Source: Aricia agestis
Taxonomy: Eukaryota > Arthropoda > Insecta > Lepidoptera > Lycaenidae
Reading direction: 5' to 3'
Length of the DNA stretch: 64,000 nt
Assembly (NCBI RefSeq): GCF_905147365.1
Contig: NC_056421.1
Location: 12,418,001 to 12,482,000 of the forward strand
Positions 1 through 10,964 of this stretch are shown here, one piece after another (position 1 is the stretch's first letter; each line of letters opens with the position of its first letter). The position numbers were made by a program, and so were the translations under genes. Under the pieces are notes generated by a model. That model did not search any database, had not been told where the DNA came from, and saw only the letters and a list, made by a program, of their open reading frames with translations.

Positions 1-138
1 AAAATCCTTTCTTGGCGGATGCCTACGTCATAATATCTACCTGTATGCCAAATTTCAGCCCGATCGGTCCAGTGGTTTGGGCTGTGCGTTGATAGATCAC
101 CATGTCAGTCAGTCACCTTTGAGTTTTATATATATAGA
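1..138 (-). mobile_element. Helitron 5' end fragment (family H), cut by window edge
   Basis: The minus strand starts with TC after an A (TCTATATATATAAAACTC) at 138 and reads leftward into the same sequence as the copy at 52176-52415. A TC start after A is the known Helitron 5' signature. The 3' half lies outside the window, so completeness cannot be judged. Confidence 0.6.
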
Positions 139-508
139 TTGTCATGAGTACTTACGATTAATATTTTTTAACACTTTCAAGGACGCTATCACTTGAGACT
201 GTATAACAAAATGACACAATAAATGTCCATACAAATTATACGACGTATGAGTACGTAGTGTCCCATTAAAACATATTGTTTTATACACATCATGACACAA
301 CCGTTTTATCACGTCATCGTATCTATACGTTACGTCATTAACCCTAGAACCGTACCCATCTTAAACTTTATTTAACGGTACCCTGAGGTACTAGTGCACC
401 CCAACAATAATAACACATTTTTAAAAAGATTTTGAAATATTAAAGATTTTATTATTAAATCAACTTACATAAACTTTTTAACAATAACCTCAGTCTTTCT
501 AAACATAA

Positions 509-1240
509 TTAAATCGTATTAATTAGGTACTTAAAACATTTTTGGCATATTTTGTTCTGGTGAACAGTACAAATGAAAGTTTTGCACGTCTCACATTGCG
601 TACGTGATTTGCGGTCTTTGGACCTCGGGAAGAAAAAACACCTTCCAGATTTGAAATAAGGAGAAGCTATAGAAGGCGTTGGTCGATTTTTCCCCAATAT
701 ATCACCAATACTTATTTGTAGGGACGTTGGCAAAGTTCGGTATTGAAATCTGTCTTCTAGGTGCGGTTTTATGAGATCAAAAGCGAAAGTCTTCAGGCAA
801 ATGCGCCTATTCCTGAAAAATTGCTTATTAGCAGCATTTGAATAGAATGTAACAGTATCATAGAATTGATCCCCACAATATTTAGTATTCCATAGAACAC
901 ACAGAGGCTCCAGCGGCGAGTTTTGCGCGACACACTGTAAGTATGACAAAGCTATCCATGCCATACACATTTTTCGCTGCTTTTCTGTTTTTTTTTCTAC
1001 CTCTACCACGTAAAATATCTGGAACGCTAAGGACAGTGACTGGTTACGCATTAGAACTGAACTGCAAAGATACTTCTTCTATTTCTTCGTCTGAATCAGG
1101 AGGTGACTCTACTTCTAAAGAGTGAGGAAAATTACGTCATCGTGAAAATCTTGTATAACTTTATCCAGCTCTTCATCAGATGCCTCACCTAAAAACAGAT
1201 CTTCACCATCTTCCGATTCCAGAAGAATATTCTCTATTTA
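509..1240 (-). pseudogene. piggyBac transposase remnant (N- and C-terminal pieces)
   Basis: The transposase would cut and paste the element at TTAA sites. Reading leftward, positions about 1240-1120 encode an acidic stretch (ESEDGEDLFLGEASDEELD) like piggyBac N-termini. After a frame change, positions about 890-509 encode a C-terminal piece with FDLIKPHLEDR and a cysteine/histidine cluster CETCKTFICTVHQNKICQKC, the family's C-terminal zinc-binding end. The region that should hold the three catalytic aspartates is absent. An open frame reaches 1051 but has no convincing start. It lies inside an element with intact ends, so it may be mobilised only by a transposase supplied elsewhere. Confidence 0.8.
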
Positions 1241-1336
1241 ATTTTCACTCAAATTACGTCTAGACGTTATCTGAAAAAAAGAAAATAAGTTAGGAGTGTG
1301 TAAACAATCCTATAATGCCATCAAAAACAAATAAAC

Positions 1337-1636
1337 TCACAATATCAAAACTGCTTGACCGATCTCGATAAATTTTATGTCGGTTTCATCAAATTCATGC
1401 CCACAAATAATAAAAAAAAACAACAAAACGATGAAAATGTTCAAACAATTACTTACGTTTAAAGTACCCTGGGGTACTGCAGTACCACAAGCAATGTACC
1501 GCTTCCACTTGCTAGCAAGAACTGCGCCCGACTGAGGTATCAGCGCATCACCCTGTCCCACGCAAATACACGGACGCGCGAAACAAATCGTCGAACAGTA
1601 AAAAAAATATAACGAAATTTTTGTAATTTTTTTCAT
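1337..1636 (-). other. Open frame in piggyBac 5' region, probably not a gene
   Basis: A 99-residue open frame starts just inside the transposon's right inverted end and runs through its 5' untranslated part. It has no recognisable domain and a low-complexity AT-driven composition. It overlaps the subterminal repeat at 1465-1490. I regard it as chance. Confidence 0.3.
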
Positions 1637-1666
1637 TTGTACCCAAGGGTACGGTTCCAGGGTTAA

Positions 1667-2111
1667 AAGTAAAATTAACTAGACGAGTACGGACATAACG
1701 TCTCATAACGCCCGTGAATTCTTACAAAGAAAAATTTTGCGATATAATAAAGGCACACACATTGAAATTCGTAATACATACTACTTAAGTCAAAATAAAA
1801 TACATAATTATTTTGTTTTGACTTATGATTTAAAGAGGGCTTGTTATTTTGAGAAAATGAGTATTTTCTCTTCATAACTTTACAAAAAAAGTTCGCAAAT
1901 TATTTTTTGCTTAAGGCTTCGTTCATTTAATAAAAATGGACTAAGACCTCAAACGATGTACAAACTTTCGTACATGTTTTATTATACTTAAGGTTTTTTT
2001 TAACAGTCATACATTTTTTCTTTCATAAATGAGTGAAATTATCATACTTATTGGTAGTCTTCTTCATACTGTATGTAACATGTAATGTAACATCTTTAGT
2101 TTATAACCATA
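1667..2111. other. AT-rich DNA, no gene seen
   Basis: Between the piggyBac element and the next Helitron. No coding signal, inverted end or known repeat was recognised. Confidence 0.5.
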
Positions 2112-2910
2112 CTAGATGTCCCGCGCGGCTTCGCCCGCGTAAATTAGGAATTTTACAGAAACCGTACATTTTCCCATAAAAAATATTTTCCCCGTTTTTC
2201 CCGCATTTTCCTGAGTTTCTTTGGTCGTATTAGTCTTAGCGTGATAATATATTATATAATATAGCCTATAGTCAAACTATTTTTAGAAATAAAATAAAGA
2301 TTTTTTTTTAATTATCACTTGACAAACTCGAGTCTCGATCTAAAAGACTATGAAATGGTATAATATGGTAGTGATGATGATGATGATGATGATGAATGTA
2401 ATTTGCATAGTAGCATATGGTTCCTGTTCTTAAAACAACGCCGAAACTCCCAAACTTGTATCTATAAAGAATCAGGAGTTCTCTCAGCACCTTCCGAACC
2501 ACGGTATACCAGGTATATCTCGGTGCAAACTTTTACTTGTTGGTAGCATATGCTTAGAATACTTCTCACGAAACCGAAGTCACCACTCGTTTCCCTATAA
2601 GTTTTGAGGAGTTCCCTCGATCCTTCATCAGATCACCACTTTTGTGGATATAAAAATCGGGTAACATACGGCGGAGTAATCGTTGAATATAAGAAAACGA
2701 ACATAACACCTCCCCCATTTTGAAAGTCGGTTAAAATTGTAGCCTATGTGTTATTCATCAGAATAATATACATACATCAGTATAAGCTATATTATTGTAA
2801 AGTTTCATTAAAATCCGTTCAGTAGTTTTTGCGTGAAAGAGTAACAAACATCCATACATCCACACATCCATACATCCAAACAAACTTTCGCCTTTATAAT
2901 ATTAGTAGGA
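2112..2910 (-). mobile_element. Non-autonomous Helitron (family E, copy 1)
   Basis: On the minus strand it starts A|TCCTACTAATATTATAAAG at 2910 and ends CATCTAG|T at 2112, preceded by a GC-rich hairpin (CGCGG...CCGCG). TC start, CTAG end, hairpin, and insertion between A and T without duplication are the Helitron hallmarks. The 799 bp carry a (GAT)n microsatellite near 2373, which makes a false poly-His frame, and no Rep/helicase coding. Related copies: 9147-10206 and 14413-15470. Confidence 0.85.
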
Positions 2911-3029
2911 TGTAGCCTATAATATATTATCACGCTAAGACCAATAGAAGCGGAGCACCAATGAAGAATGTTTCAAAATCGGGTGATTTTTCCTATTGTG
3001 CTGCGTAAACGATAAAAGTTTCGCAAAAA

Positions 3030-3628
3030 TTGGCAGAATTTTCTTTATTTACCCATGAATTAGTTACTCTCTCGGGTCTGTGGCTGTTTGGTTGTTCGTT
3101 TTGTTCGGTGTTGCTATGTGTCTGTGCGGATGATTTTCTTGCTCTCTGTATTCGATGCCTATCCCTATCCTGGCTGAGGCGAGCCTCATGCTCTACAGAT
3201 GATTCTCTTTCTCTCTGTATTCGATTTCTATCACTATTCTGGCTGAGGCGAGCCTCACGCTCAACAGACGATTCTCTTTCTCTCTGTATTCGATTTCTAT
3301 CACTATTCTGGCTGAGGCGAGCCTCACGCTCTACAGACGATTCTCTTTCTCTCTGTATCCGAATTCTATCATTTTTCCGACTGAGGCGAGCCTCACGCTC
3401 TACAGAAGATTCTCTTTCTCTCTGTATCCGAATTCTATCATTTTTCCGACTGAGGCGAGCCTCACGCTCTACAGACGATTATCTTTCTCTCTGTATCCGA
3501 TTTCTATCACTATTCTGGCTGAGGCGAGTCTCACGTTCCGTTGACGATTCTTCATCTCTTGCTGAACGTGCTCTTTTGGCATTCACTGTACTACGACCTA
3601 TGTTCGAACGACGACGTCTTCCAGGCAT
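3030..3628 (-). pseudogene. Helitron-type protein N-terminus with 23-residue repeats, broken
   Basis: The start at 3628 gives MPGRRRRSNIGRSTVNAKRA, an arginine-rich opening I know from arthropod Helitron-like helicase proteins, where it precedes repeated charged units. Here it is followed by about six tandem 23-residue units of the form SSVEREARLSQNSDRNRIQR. A stop (TAA replacing a Glu codon) interrupts the third unit at 3479-3481, after which the same frame stays open to about 3000. No Helitron-like N domain, Rep motif or PIF1 helicase follows. The open frame extends upstream of 3628 to 4030, but that part looks like leader sequence. Confidence 0.65.
3126..3545 (-). repeat. 69-bp tandem repeat inside the Helitron coding remnant
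   Basis: Six copies of a 69-bp unit (for example 3199-3267, 3268-3336, 3337-3405, 3406-3474) with few differences. 69 is divisible by 3, so the frame is preserved and each unit encodes 23 charged residues on the minus strand. Confidence 0.85.
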
Positions 3629-4544
3629 GATCGTATAGTAATACCCACAAAGCAACAAATAACCCAATCGCAAAGCAAAAACAAAAGTCCGTTTTTCTAA
3701 CCAAGTCAAATATATTTTTATCGACAATTCAGAAACCAAAGAACCAGAAACAATAAATATCTGAAAGAAAGCGCTGTGGTTGCTCCTCTGCGTTACCGTC
3801 TGCACAACCACACAATGACGAAATACACTATCTACTACAATAACATAAGCCCGAAGCTTATGAGAGCCCCCGGCCGGTTCCGCCGTAACCGCTATGTCCC
3901 TCGGCCGCCGCCGCGCGACATATTTTTTGATTCCGCGTAAGTTTATACGTTTGAAAACTTCTAAAGTATTGATCGAAATTGTATAGTGTAAAAGACAATT
4001 ATAATCTACATTTAATGTCTTAGCTTCCAAACATGTTTATTTGGATAAGGGTTAATGTTGTAAATTGTTAAAATCGCTTCGTAAATAAGCCATTATTTTT
4101 CGTAAAAAGTAAAGAACAAAAATGGCTATTGTGAGTTATCCCTAAGAAATAGACATATACCATCGCGGACTTTTTTGTTTACCTTATTAAGGTGTACAAT
4201 ACTGTAGTACATTATTTTGATCTATCTCGTAGGATTTAGCCAGCGTTTGCAATATAAACGCAAAAAAATGAATTTATTTACGACATAACATTAGAAACCT
4301 CTAAAATTATCAGTGTTTCTCTACCATATTATGCATATGTTATACATATAAACCTTCCTATTGAAACACTCAATCTATTAAAAAAAACTGCATCAAAATC
4401 CGTTGAGTAGTTTTAAAGATCTAAGCATACATACACACATACATACAGACAGCGGAAAGCGACTTTGTTTTATACTATTTAGAGATTTTATCCAAATAAA
4501 CATCATTTCATTTCATACACCATAGTTTCAGAGACTTGAGATAA

Positions 4545-4994
4545 TCCATACTTCCATACTAATATTACAAATGCGAAAGTGTGTCTGTCTGCCTCTTCAC
4601 GCCCAAAAGTATAATTTATACACAGCCAATACTTGCTGCCAATAAGACTGGCAGCCAGTATTGGCTTAGTATATGCCGCGTGTAAATAGTTCTTCAAGCC
4701 AGGCCAACGCTGGCTGTCAGTCCTGGCGAGAATAGAGCGCCCGTCTACTTTTCTGACCTTCGCCAGCATACCCCTCGACAGCGCCAGCGTTGCGGACATG
4801 TGTAGACAAAAAGTGTCTGCCCGTCTGTTTCTTACCACTTTACGCCCGAACCTCCGAACCGATTTTGCTGAAATTTGGTATGAAGATACTTTGAGTTCCG
4901 GGAAAGAACACCGGGTTCTTTTCATCCCGGAAAAACTCACAGTTCCCACGCAATAAACGAGTTTTGGCGCTACGGAATTGCAGGCGTCATCTAG
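4545..4994 (+). mobile_element. Helitron (family D, copy 1) with internal insertion
   Basis: Starts A|TCCATACT, with that octamer duplicated at 4545 and 4553, and ends GGCGTCATCTAG|T at 4994. Compared with the ~200-230 bp copies at 24542, 29892, 36516 and 49974, it carries about 220 extra bases (roughly 4610-4830). The extra DNA has palindromic segments such as the stretch around 4625-4665. Confidence 0.75.
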
Positions 4995-5308
4995 TTCAAA
5001 ATAATTATATTCTGTAGCTCAAAGAAACTCATTCAAAGACAGTCATTCAAGTTTGTATGAAATGTTGTTTTTAAACACTTAAAATAAAGAAAAAAAAAGA
5101 GACTTTAAAGGAAGGTAGTTCTGTGTTAACGTATGGAAAAACAATGTTTGCCGAGCCAGTTAGCATTAAGCAAATTATAATTATTCACATACTTATATAA
5201 CTAGCTAACTAACTCCGCTGGCTCAGCGACACAAAGTGGATCTTAGCCTCCGAAATGAGCTTCCGCCATTGAGCCTTGTCCTGCGCTACCTCCTGCCAGT
5301 TACCATAA

Positions 5309-5542
5309 TAAAAGGAGGGGAAGTAAGTTATCTTCATATAAACGCACCGAGCGCGGCTTGTGCGCCATAGTATCAATGCGTCGCCACGTACGGCACACAA
5401 CAAAATCTCGGCGAGTTTTAGAGGCTGGTACCGCCGAGATTTTGTTGTGTGCCGTACGTGGCGACGAATGAATACTATGGCGCACACATACAAGCCGCGC
5501 GCGGTGCCTTTGTATGAAGATAACTTACTTCCCCTCCTTTTA
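5309..5542. mobile_element. Large fold-back palindrome (MITE-like)
   Basis: Arms 5309-5413 and 5432-5542 are near-perfect inverted copies separated by 18 bases, starting TAAAAGGAGGGGAAGTAAGT on one strand and its complement on the other. The two mirrored ~61-residue open frames here come from the palindrome and are not genes. Confidence 0.85.
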
Positions 5543-5565
5543 CAATGCAGTTACTGACTTGAAGG

Positions 5566-5857
5566 CAGTGCCGTAAATAGGGCGGTGCCACCGGTGCCCA
5601 GGCACAGGGCGTAGACTCTGGGGGGGGGGGGGGGGGGGGGGGTAGGGCGCAAGAATGGCCAGACCAGGCAGACTCTTATTCTATCGAATTGCACCTGATA
5701 AGCATTTCCTGCTGCGCCCCAGAGATGTTTTCCAATCTAGTAAAAAAAAATTGACAGCCGAACATAATATAACCTTCTCCTATTTGGAAGCCAGTTAAAA
5801 AACAAGGGTGCAGTTATAAGCTCGCACAGGGCGCGAAAAAGGCTATTTACGGCACTG
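5566..5857. mobile_element. hAT-type MITE with 8-bp duplication
   Basis: Ends CAGTGCCGTAAATAG and CTATTTACGGCACTG are inverted copies. The flanks CTTGAAGG (5558-5565) and TTTGAAGG (5858-5865) match 7 of 8 bases, as expected for a hAT target duplication. The element holds a 23-base G tract near 5620 and no coding sequence. Confidence 0.85.
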
Positions 5858-5865
5858 TTTGAAGG

Positions 5866-6384
5866 TCACGCAGGTCAGCCTCAACAGCATCTATTCATAT
5901 TACAATTAGCTTCATTTATTTTTATACTCTATTTTCCTAACCAATTTTTCTCTTGGCTCGATTTCCTGTCGTGATTTATATTCTGATAGAGGGTGTAAAG
6001 TCAATCGAAAAGTTATAAAGACCAATTTCCGAGAAAAAACAAGAAATTTTAGGTAAACATAATATTTCATAAACAAAATAATTTATGTAAAAATCATTTT
6101 CTCTGAATAAATACTGAGAAAATTTGTTTTCCACTGAGACTACGAAACTTCAAATGAAATTTCTTTATTTTAAATTACCAAGTTTTTGTTTATTTTCAGT
6201 TAAGTAGAAAGCGAAGCCGTAAATTTTTAAAATTAAATTATTCATTAGTTATCGTTATATTTAGGCATTTTTGTCCAAGTAATCTTAGGATTCCAGAGTT
6301 TAAATTAAAAAAATGGTTTTTAGCTACTAATATTTGATGTCAAAATCGTACTATTAAAATCATATAACATTAGTATGAAATATA
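5866..6384. other. AT-rich DNA, no gene seen
   Basis: No open frame, inverted end or repeat was recognised in this stretch. Confidence 0.5.
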
Positions 6385-6391
6385 CTAATAC

Positions 6392-6677
6392 CACAATATA
6401 CATAACTACCAGTAATTCGACTGCTAAGAGACGGACATGTAATAATACCTGTCATTTCTTTCGGGTTTCGCCAGGATAAGTTAAGGGCTGGCGCGCTGGT
6501 TGACATAATTTATTTTTAAAATGAAGATTTTGAAATTGAAATCTGACAGTTTTCTTTGCATGTGCCTACTAAATTTGTAGGTAACGACCCTAGCGCCGAC
6601 TTTTATCATAATACGTCAAACTTAAAAATTTCAACCTCAGTTCTAAGTCGGTATACTCTATAATTCTGTCTACTCTG
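6392..6677. mobile_element. MITE family C, copy 1, 7-bp duplication CTAATAC
   Basis: Homologous along its length to the element at 32436-32795. Ends CACAATATACATAAC and (inverted) CAGAGTAGACAGAATTA are imperfect inverted repeats. It is flanked by CTAATAC at 6385-6391 and 6678-6684. There is no coding capacity. The CA...TG ends resemble hAT, but the duplication is 7 bp, not 8. Confidence 0.75.
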
Positions 6678-6684
6678 CTAATAC

Positions 6685-7689
6685 TGTGTTGTTGTTCGTT
6701 CTTCATGCTAAAACAGCTAGAGCGATTTTAATATAATTTGTCATGGAGCTAGCTGACATTCTGGATTAACACATAGGCTACATTGGAAAATATCTAAAAT
6801 TATATACTATATTATACTTTAAATTATTACTATGGGAAAATCAATGAAAATTAATTCGCAAAAATCACCTTCTGTTTATACGCAATTTACTTTTACTAAA
6901 ACACCGCATCGCAAAATTTATATAGGACGAAGAGTTTTATAATATAAGACGTAACAAACCCCTTTTTAAAGTTTCTAGATTTCCCCTTTTTTAGCACCTT
7001 TTTTAGTGTTTGACACTAACGTAATAAGACAATGTAAAATGTTCGTGACTTTATAACTTTGCATCTGCATACGTTCTCGTAATATGCAACATTCGTTGCA
7101 GAGTAAATAGGGTTGCCACCATTACAAATTGTGCATAAAAATATTGTTGCAGCTTTAAAAAATATTAGTTATCTTCATTATTAAGAAATTATCGAAAATA
7201 GAAAATAAATTTAATTATTAAAATTTTAATTGTTTGTTACAATAACACAATAAATAACATTATAATTAATTTCACATAATGTGAGTAGTAGACGTTCCGA
7301 GTTCCGATTATTATCAAACTTAATATAGTCAGTAGTATAGTTAGTTACAGATACTACACCTGCAACTTCACTTCACCACTTCCTGATAAAGTGCCGGATA
7401 GGCTATCCACAACTTTTTTTACAGAATCTCCATTATTCGTCACATCACCTTAATATAAATCATTTTAACACATTTTCAAAATAAGTTTACAAAAACTATA
7501 TTAGTGACGGCCCTGAGTGCATCATTCCGTGTCTCAGTGTAAACAGGGATGACAATTATTTTGTGTTGGATAACTCATGATTAAAACTTTTAACTAAAAT
7601 ATCTCATGAGTCATGAATGAGTCATGAGTCTTGACTCATGACACAATAGTAGGGTTATAATATTAGTAGATTTTGCCTACTTTCTCATG
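6685..7689. other. AT-rich DNA, no gene seen; TGASTCA cluster
   Basis: No coding signal. A palindromic cluster of TCATGAGTCA-like words lies at 7573-7642, including TGAGTCA (7618-7624) and TGACTCA (7632-7638), which match the AP-1/CNC binding consensus. Whether this is functional cannot be judged. Confidence 0.4.
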
Positions 7690-7825
7690 ATGAAAAGTAT
7701 CATAATATTATTATGTCCTTTCTCGTGATTCAAAGTATCTTCGTAACCAGCAAAATCGGTTCAGCGGTTAGGGCGTGAAGGGGTAACAAACAAACAAACT
7801 TTCGAATATATAATATTAGTATGGA
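7690..7825 (-). mobile_element. Helitron family D fragment
   Basis: The minus strand starts A|TCCATACTAATATTATATA at 7825 and continues with the family D sequence (repeated CAAA words, then the GTTACCCCTTCACGC-like segment). The 3' half is degenerate. Confidence 0.55.
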
Positions 7826-8818
7826 TGGTAGCAGACATTATAAGTATGTAAGTAATTTTGTTATAAAAATTATTCTTGTTAATATTAACAAAATGCTCGT
7901 AAAGTCACGTATAAACTTTAAAATATTTACCAAACATTCTCATGCAAAGTTCTACACTGAAAATATGTGAATAATCTAGGATCTTACATGTCCTAGGACA
8001 CGGCTAAAGCACTGAAAACTGTAACTAATCTCTAGAATCTTCTCATTTAGAAGACAAATAAATTCTTACGTAATGAAAAATACGACGCAATCTATTTTAG
8101 GGATCCTTTGGCACAAGCTTGTAAGTTTATAAACCTTTATTGTTTGGTTTAAAGTTGTTAGTAAGTTTAGTTGTTTCTGTTACAAATATTTAAAGTTTAT
8201 CTTTATTTTAATTAGTTACATTTACATTTCACCGTCTGAAATCTTGGAAAATTATTGTCAGACATGTCCACGAAGAAAATTAAACGAAAGAGGGACCTTT
8301 TCCCAGCAGTGGAAATCTAACGGCTGCTAATGATAATAATAATTAGTTCATGCCAAGTATATGTTTTAATAGGATCTTATTTTTCCCACAACGTTGTTGA
8401 TTAGTTTTGACGATAGCCAATCAACAGAGCGCTGCGCTAATAAATAGTAAACAGCTGCAAAACAACTAAGAACAAACTTACAAACCGTACTTAATACACC
8501 AAAAGTAACGTATATCAGTCAGGTATTTTTTAATCACTCGTTGCATCTCAATTGGTCAACATGAATAAATCGCTATTAACAAGCAATCCACCACCTGAAA
8601 ATTATTTTAGGTAAAACCTGCGGAACCCGCCGCAACAGTCTCGCGCTTGTCGCAGAGCGTCTCTGGCATTAATTTATGCATTCGTCGTGCACACCAAGTG
8701 TCGTACTTATACCTAACTCTGTTATAGACGAGCAGAATCTAGAAACTACACGCTTCTAGAATTATCATCAGCAATGAACTAACACAAAACTTCATAATTA
8801 TTATGCAAGCTCGAAATA
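7826..8818. other. No gene seen; possible LINE tail remnant
   Basis: At 8296-8345 the words TTTTCCCAGCAGTGG and CTGCTAATGATAATAA recall the 3' end of RTE-like LINEs (compare 59370-59410). The rest is AT-rich with no coding signal. A GC-richer patch at 8590-8760 has no open frame. Confidence 0.35.
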
Positions 8819-9093
8819 TACAAGGCGTAACAAAACCAAGTGATATAGGTAGTGAGGGTGATTGGGTCCCTTTATACATAGTTGTGTAAAGGTTATACAT
8901 AGTAGCTGTGAAAGTAGCAGCGCTGAAAGAGTACCCTTTTTAACTTCTGTATGGAAAAATCTCGGCTCGGGCGCTTGCCCATACAAATCACGAAAAAAGG
9001 TGCTCTTTCAGCGCTGCTACTTTCACAGTGAACTGTATAAATGGGGAACCTTTTCACACCCTAAAGTCATTATAGTTTTGTTACACTCTGTAT
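8819..9093. mobile_element. MITE family N, copy 1, with internal palindrome
   Basis: Ends ACAAGGCGTAACAAAAC and (inverted) ACAGAGTGTAACAAAAC are inverted copies. A second internal inverted pair (around 8904-8940 and 8996-9030, CTGTGAAAGTAGCAGCGCTG) gives a fold-back. Related copies: 46482-46722, 26006-26570 and 38385-38510. A TA duplication is possible but not decisive. Confidence 0.7.
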
Positions 9094-9146
9094 AATATGT
9101 ATAGCACAAGTCAATAATGATGATTATTGATTATGCAAAAGTACTA

Positions 9147-10206
9147 TCCTACTAATATTATAAAGGCGAAAGTTTGTTTGGATATATGGATGTATGGATG
9201 TGTGGATGTATGGATGTTTGTTACTCTTTCACGCAAAAACTACAGAACGGATTTTAATGAAACTTTACAATAATATAGCTTATAGATCAGAATAACACAT
9301 AGGCTACAATTTTAACCGACTTTCAAAATGGGGGAGGTGTTATGTTCGTTTTCTTATGTTCAACGATTACTCCGCCGTTTATTAACCGATTTTCAAAATT
9401 TTTCTTTTGGTATATAGGGTATCATCCCAATTTGGTATTATATTCACAAAAGTGGTGATCTGACGAAGGATGCATAAGTAATCGAGGGAACTCCTCAAAA
9501 TTTATATGGAAACATGTAGTGACTTCGGTTTCGTGAGAAGTATTCTAAGCATATGCTACCAACAAGTAAGATTTTGCACCGAGGTATACCTGGTATACCG
9601 TGGTTCGGAAGGTGCTGAGGGAACTCCTGATTCTTTATAGATACAAGTTTGGGAGTTTCGGCGTTGTTTTAAGAACGGAAAGCATATGCTACTATGCAAA
9701 TTACATTCATCATCATCACAATCATCACTACCATTTTATACCATACATCGTCCCATGGTTATGACTTATGAGCCTATAATGACCCTGTTATTTGTACTTT
9801 TCATAGTCTTTTAGATCGAGGCTCGAGTTTGTCAAGCGATAATTGAAAAAAATCTATACTTAATATTGCTTGAGAGTATGTTTGCTTGAACGCGCTAATC
9901 TCACGAGCTACTGGTCCGATTTAAAAACTTATTTCAGTGTTAGATAGCTAATTTATCAAGTAAGACTATAGGCTATATATTATCACGCTAAGACTAATAC
10001 GACAGAAGAAACTCAGGAAAATGTGGGAAAACGGGGGAAATATTAGAAATTACGAACTACTGGAGCAATTTTTATGGCAATATTTGGCACAGATATAGAG
10101 TAAACCAAGTGAAGGGAGTAGGGACATAAGAGCTATTTTTATGGGAAAATGTACGGTTTCCGTAAAATTCCTAATTTACGCGGGCAAAGCCGCGCGGGAC
10201 ATCTAG
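9147..10206 (+). mobile_element. Non-autonomous Helitron (family E, copy 2)
   Basis: Starts A|TCCTACTAATATTATAAAG and ends GCGCGGGACATCTAG|T after a GC-rich hairpin. It is a longer (1060 bp), inverted-orientation relative of 2112-2910. Contains a short (CAT)n run near 9705. No rep/helicase coding. Confidence 0.85.
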
Positions 10207-10345
10207 TACAATATAGATACAAAAGTTGTTGTCCGCAATTTCGTTGCACCAAAATTAGTTTATTTGTGCAGGAACCGTACATTTTATCGGGATTCAATAT
10301 ATTCTTTGTCCGTTCTAGAGACTCAAATTTCTTTACCAAAAATTT
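10207..10345 (-). mobile_element. Degenerate Helitron family D remnant
   Basis: Words such as GCAATTTCGTTGCACCAAAA, GGAACCGTACATTTT and TCGGGATT match the family D order seen at 36520-36620, but the TC end is lost. It abuts Helitron E2. Confidence 0.45.
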
Positions 10346-10723
10346 TAAATCCGTTTAGCTATGTCCACACTATGCGCTTTCGTCTTCAATTTTCGTCATC
10401 TACTTTCATTCAGCTTTCGTTTTGGCGTAATCAATAATTGGGTTTTTGAATTTTTTTTTTTGGTGATAAATGGAAAGATCATATATAAGTTTTATAACAA
10501 AACTATTTTTTTTTTTTTGCAATAATTAAAAAGTTATTTCAAAATAAAAATTAAATTTTAAATTCAGTACCGAAGATCCGCCGACAGCTCCCGAATAAAC
10601 CCGAGCGCGTGTGACGTCACAATGTTAGTTTTTGCTCATTGTAGCATACAGAGATATAATAATTAGTACAGTGTTTTGAGTTTTTATCTAGTAAATTCTG
10701 TTGGCATTGTTAAATAATCAAAA

Positions 10724-10912
10724 ATGTCAAAACTCAAAAGTTATCGCTCTTGTTTTGTACCATTATGTACAAATACTACAAAAACAACTCCTGAAAAAAT
10801 GTTTTTAAATGTTCCACAAGACGAAAAACGTCGAAAGAAATGGTTTCAAGCAGTGCACCGAGATTATTCAAAAACAAAATCAAATTTTTTTTGTTGTGAA
10901 GATCATTTCGAT
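10724..10912 (+). CDS. THAP-domain zinc-finger exon (partial, transposon-borne)
   Basis: The protein starts MSKLKSYRSC and shows the THAP C2CH pattern: Cys10-x4-Cys15, then Cys58-x2-His61 (CCEDHF), with the conserved Pro31 and Trp40 between. THAP domains bind DNA and are found in P-element- and PHIS-type transposases and in host regulators. A good splice donor (GAT|GTAAGT) follows at 10913, so the exon is likely the first of a spliced gene, but no following exon is seen before the facing gene fragment at 10965. It lies inside a nested transposon, so I take it as the N-terminus of a lost transposase rather than a host gene. Confidence 0.75.
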
Positions 10913-10964
10913 GTAAGTATTCATAATAATATTACTTAATAATATTATTACATAATATTATAAC

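Larger units (their letters stand above)
342..1662 (-). mobile_element. piggyBac-like DNA transposon, internally deleted
   Basis: TTAA at 338-341 and 1663-1666 flanks inverted ends of the form CCCTRGAACCGTACCC, the TTAA/CCC pattern of piggyBac elements. Subterminal GTACC-rich repeats occur near both ends (around 378-398 and 1465-1490). The 1321 bp between the ends is about half the usual autonomous size. The coding remnant on the minus strand has an acidic N-terminal piece joined almost directly to the C-terminal zinc region, so the catalytic middle is gone. Confidence 0.85.
2911..4485 (-). mobile_element. Helitron 5' region with broken coding start
   Basis: The minus strand begins A|TCTCTAAATAGTATAAAAC at 4485, continues through a terminal region ending in a direct-repeat-like CATA run, then reaches the start of a coding remnant at 3628. 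The TC start after A and the type of protein N-terminus together point to an autonomous Helitron lineage. The rep/helicase part is missing. The sequence stops against Helitron copy E1, which either inserted here or replaced the 3' part. Confidence 0.65.

Noticed and set aside
1337..1636. 99-residue frame within the piggyBac element
   Set aside because: No domain, overlaps subterminal repeats, and lies upstream of the true transposase remnant.
2308..2502. Open frame with a poly-histidine run
   Set aside because: The His run is translation of a (GAT)n microsatellite inside a Helitron; other Helitron copies have different repeat lengths.
3126..3545. CRISPR-like or satellite array
   Set aside because: The repeats are contiguous, have no spacers, keep a reading frame, and belong to a Helitron coding remnant in eukaryotic DNA.
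5300..5557. Two similar small proteins on opposite strands
   Set aside because: They are the two strands of a fold-back palindrome.
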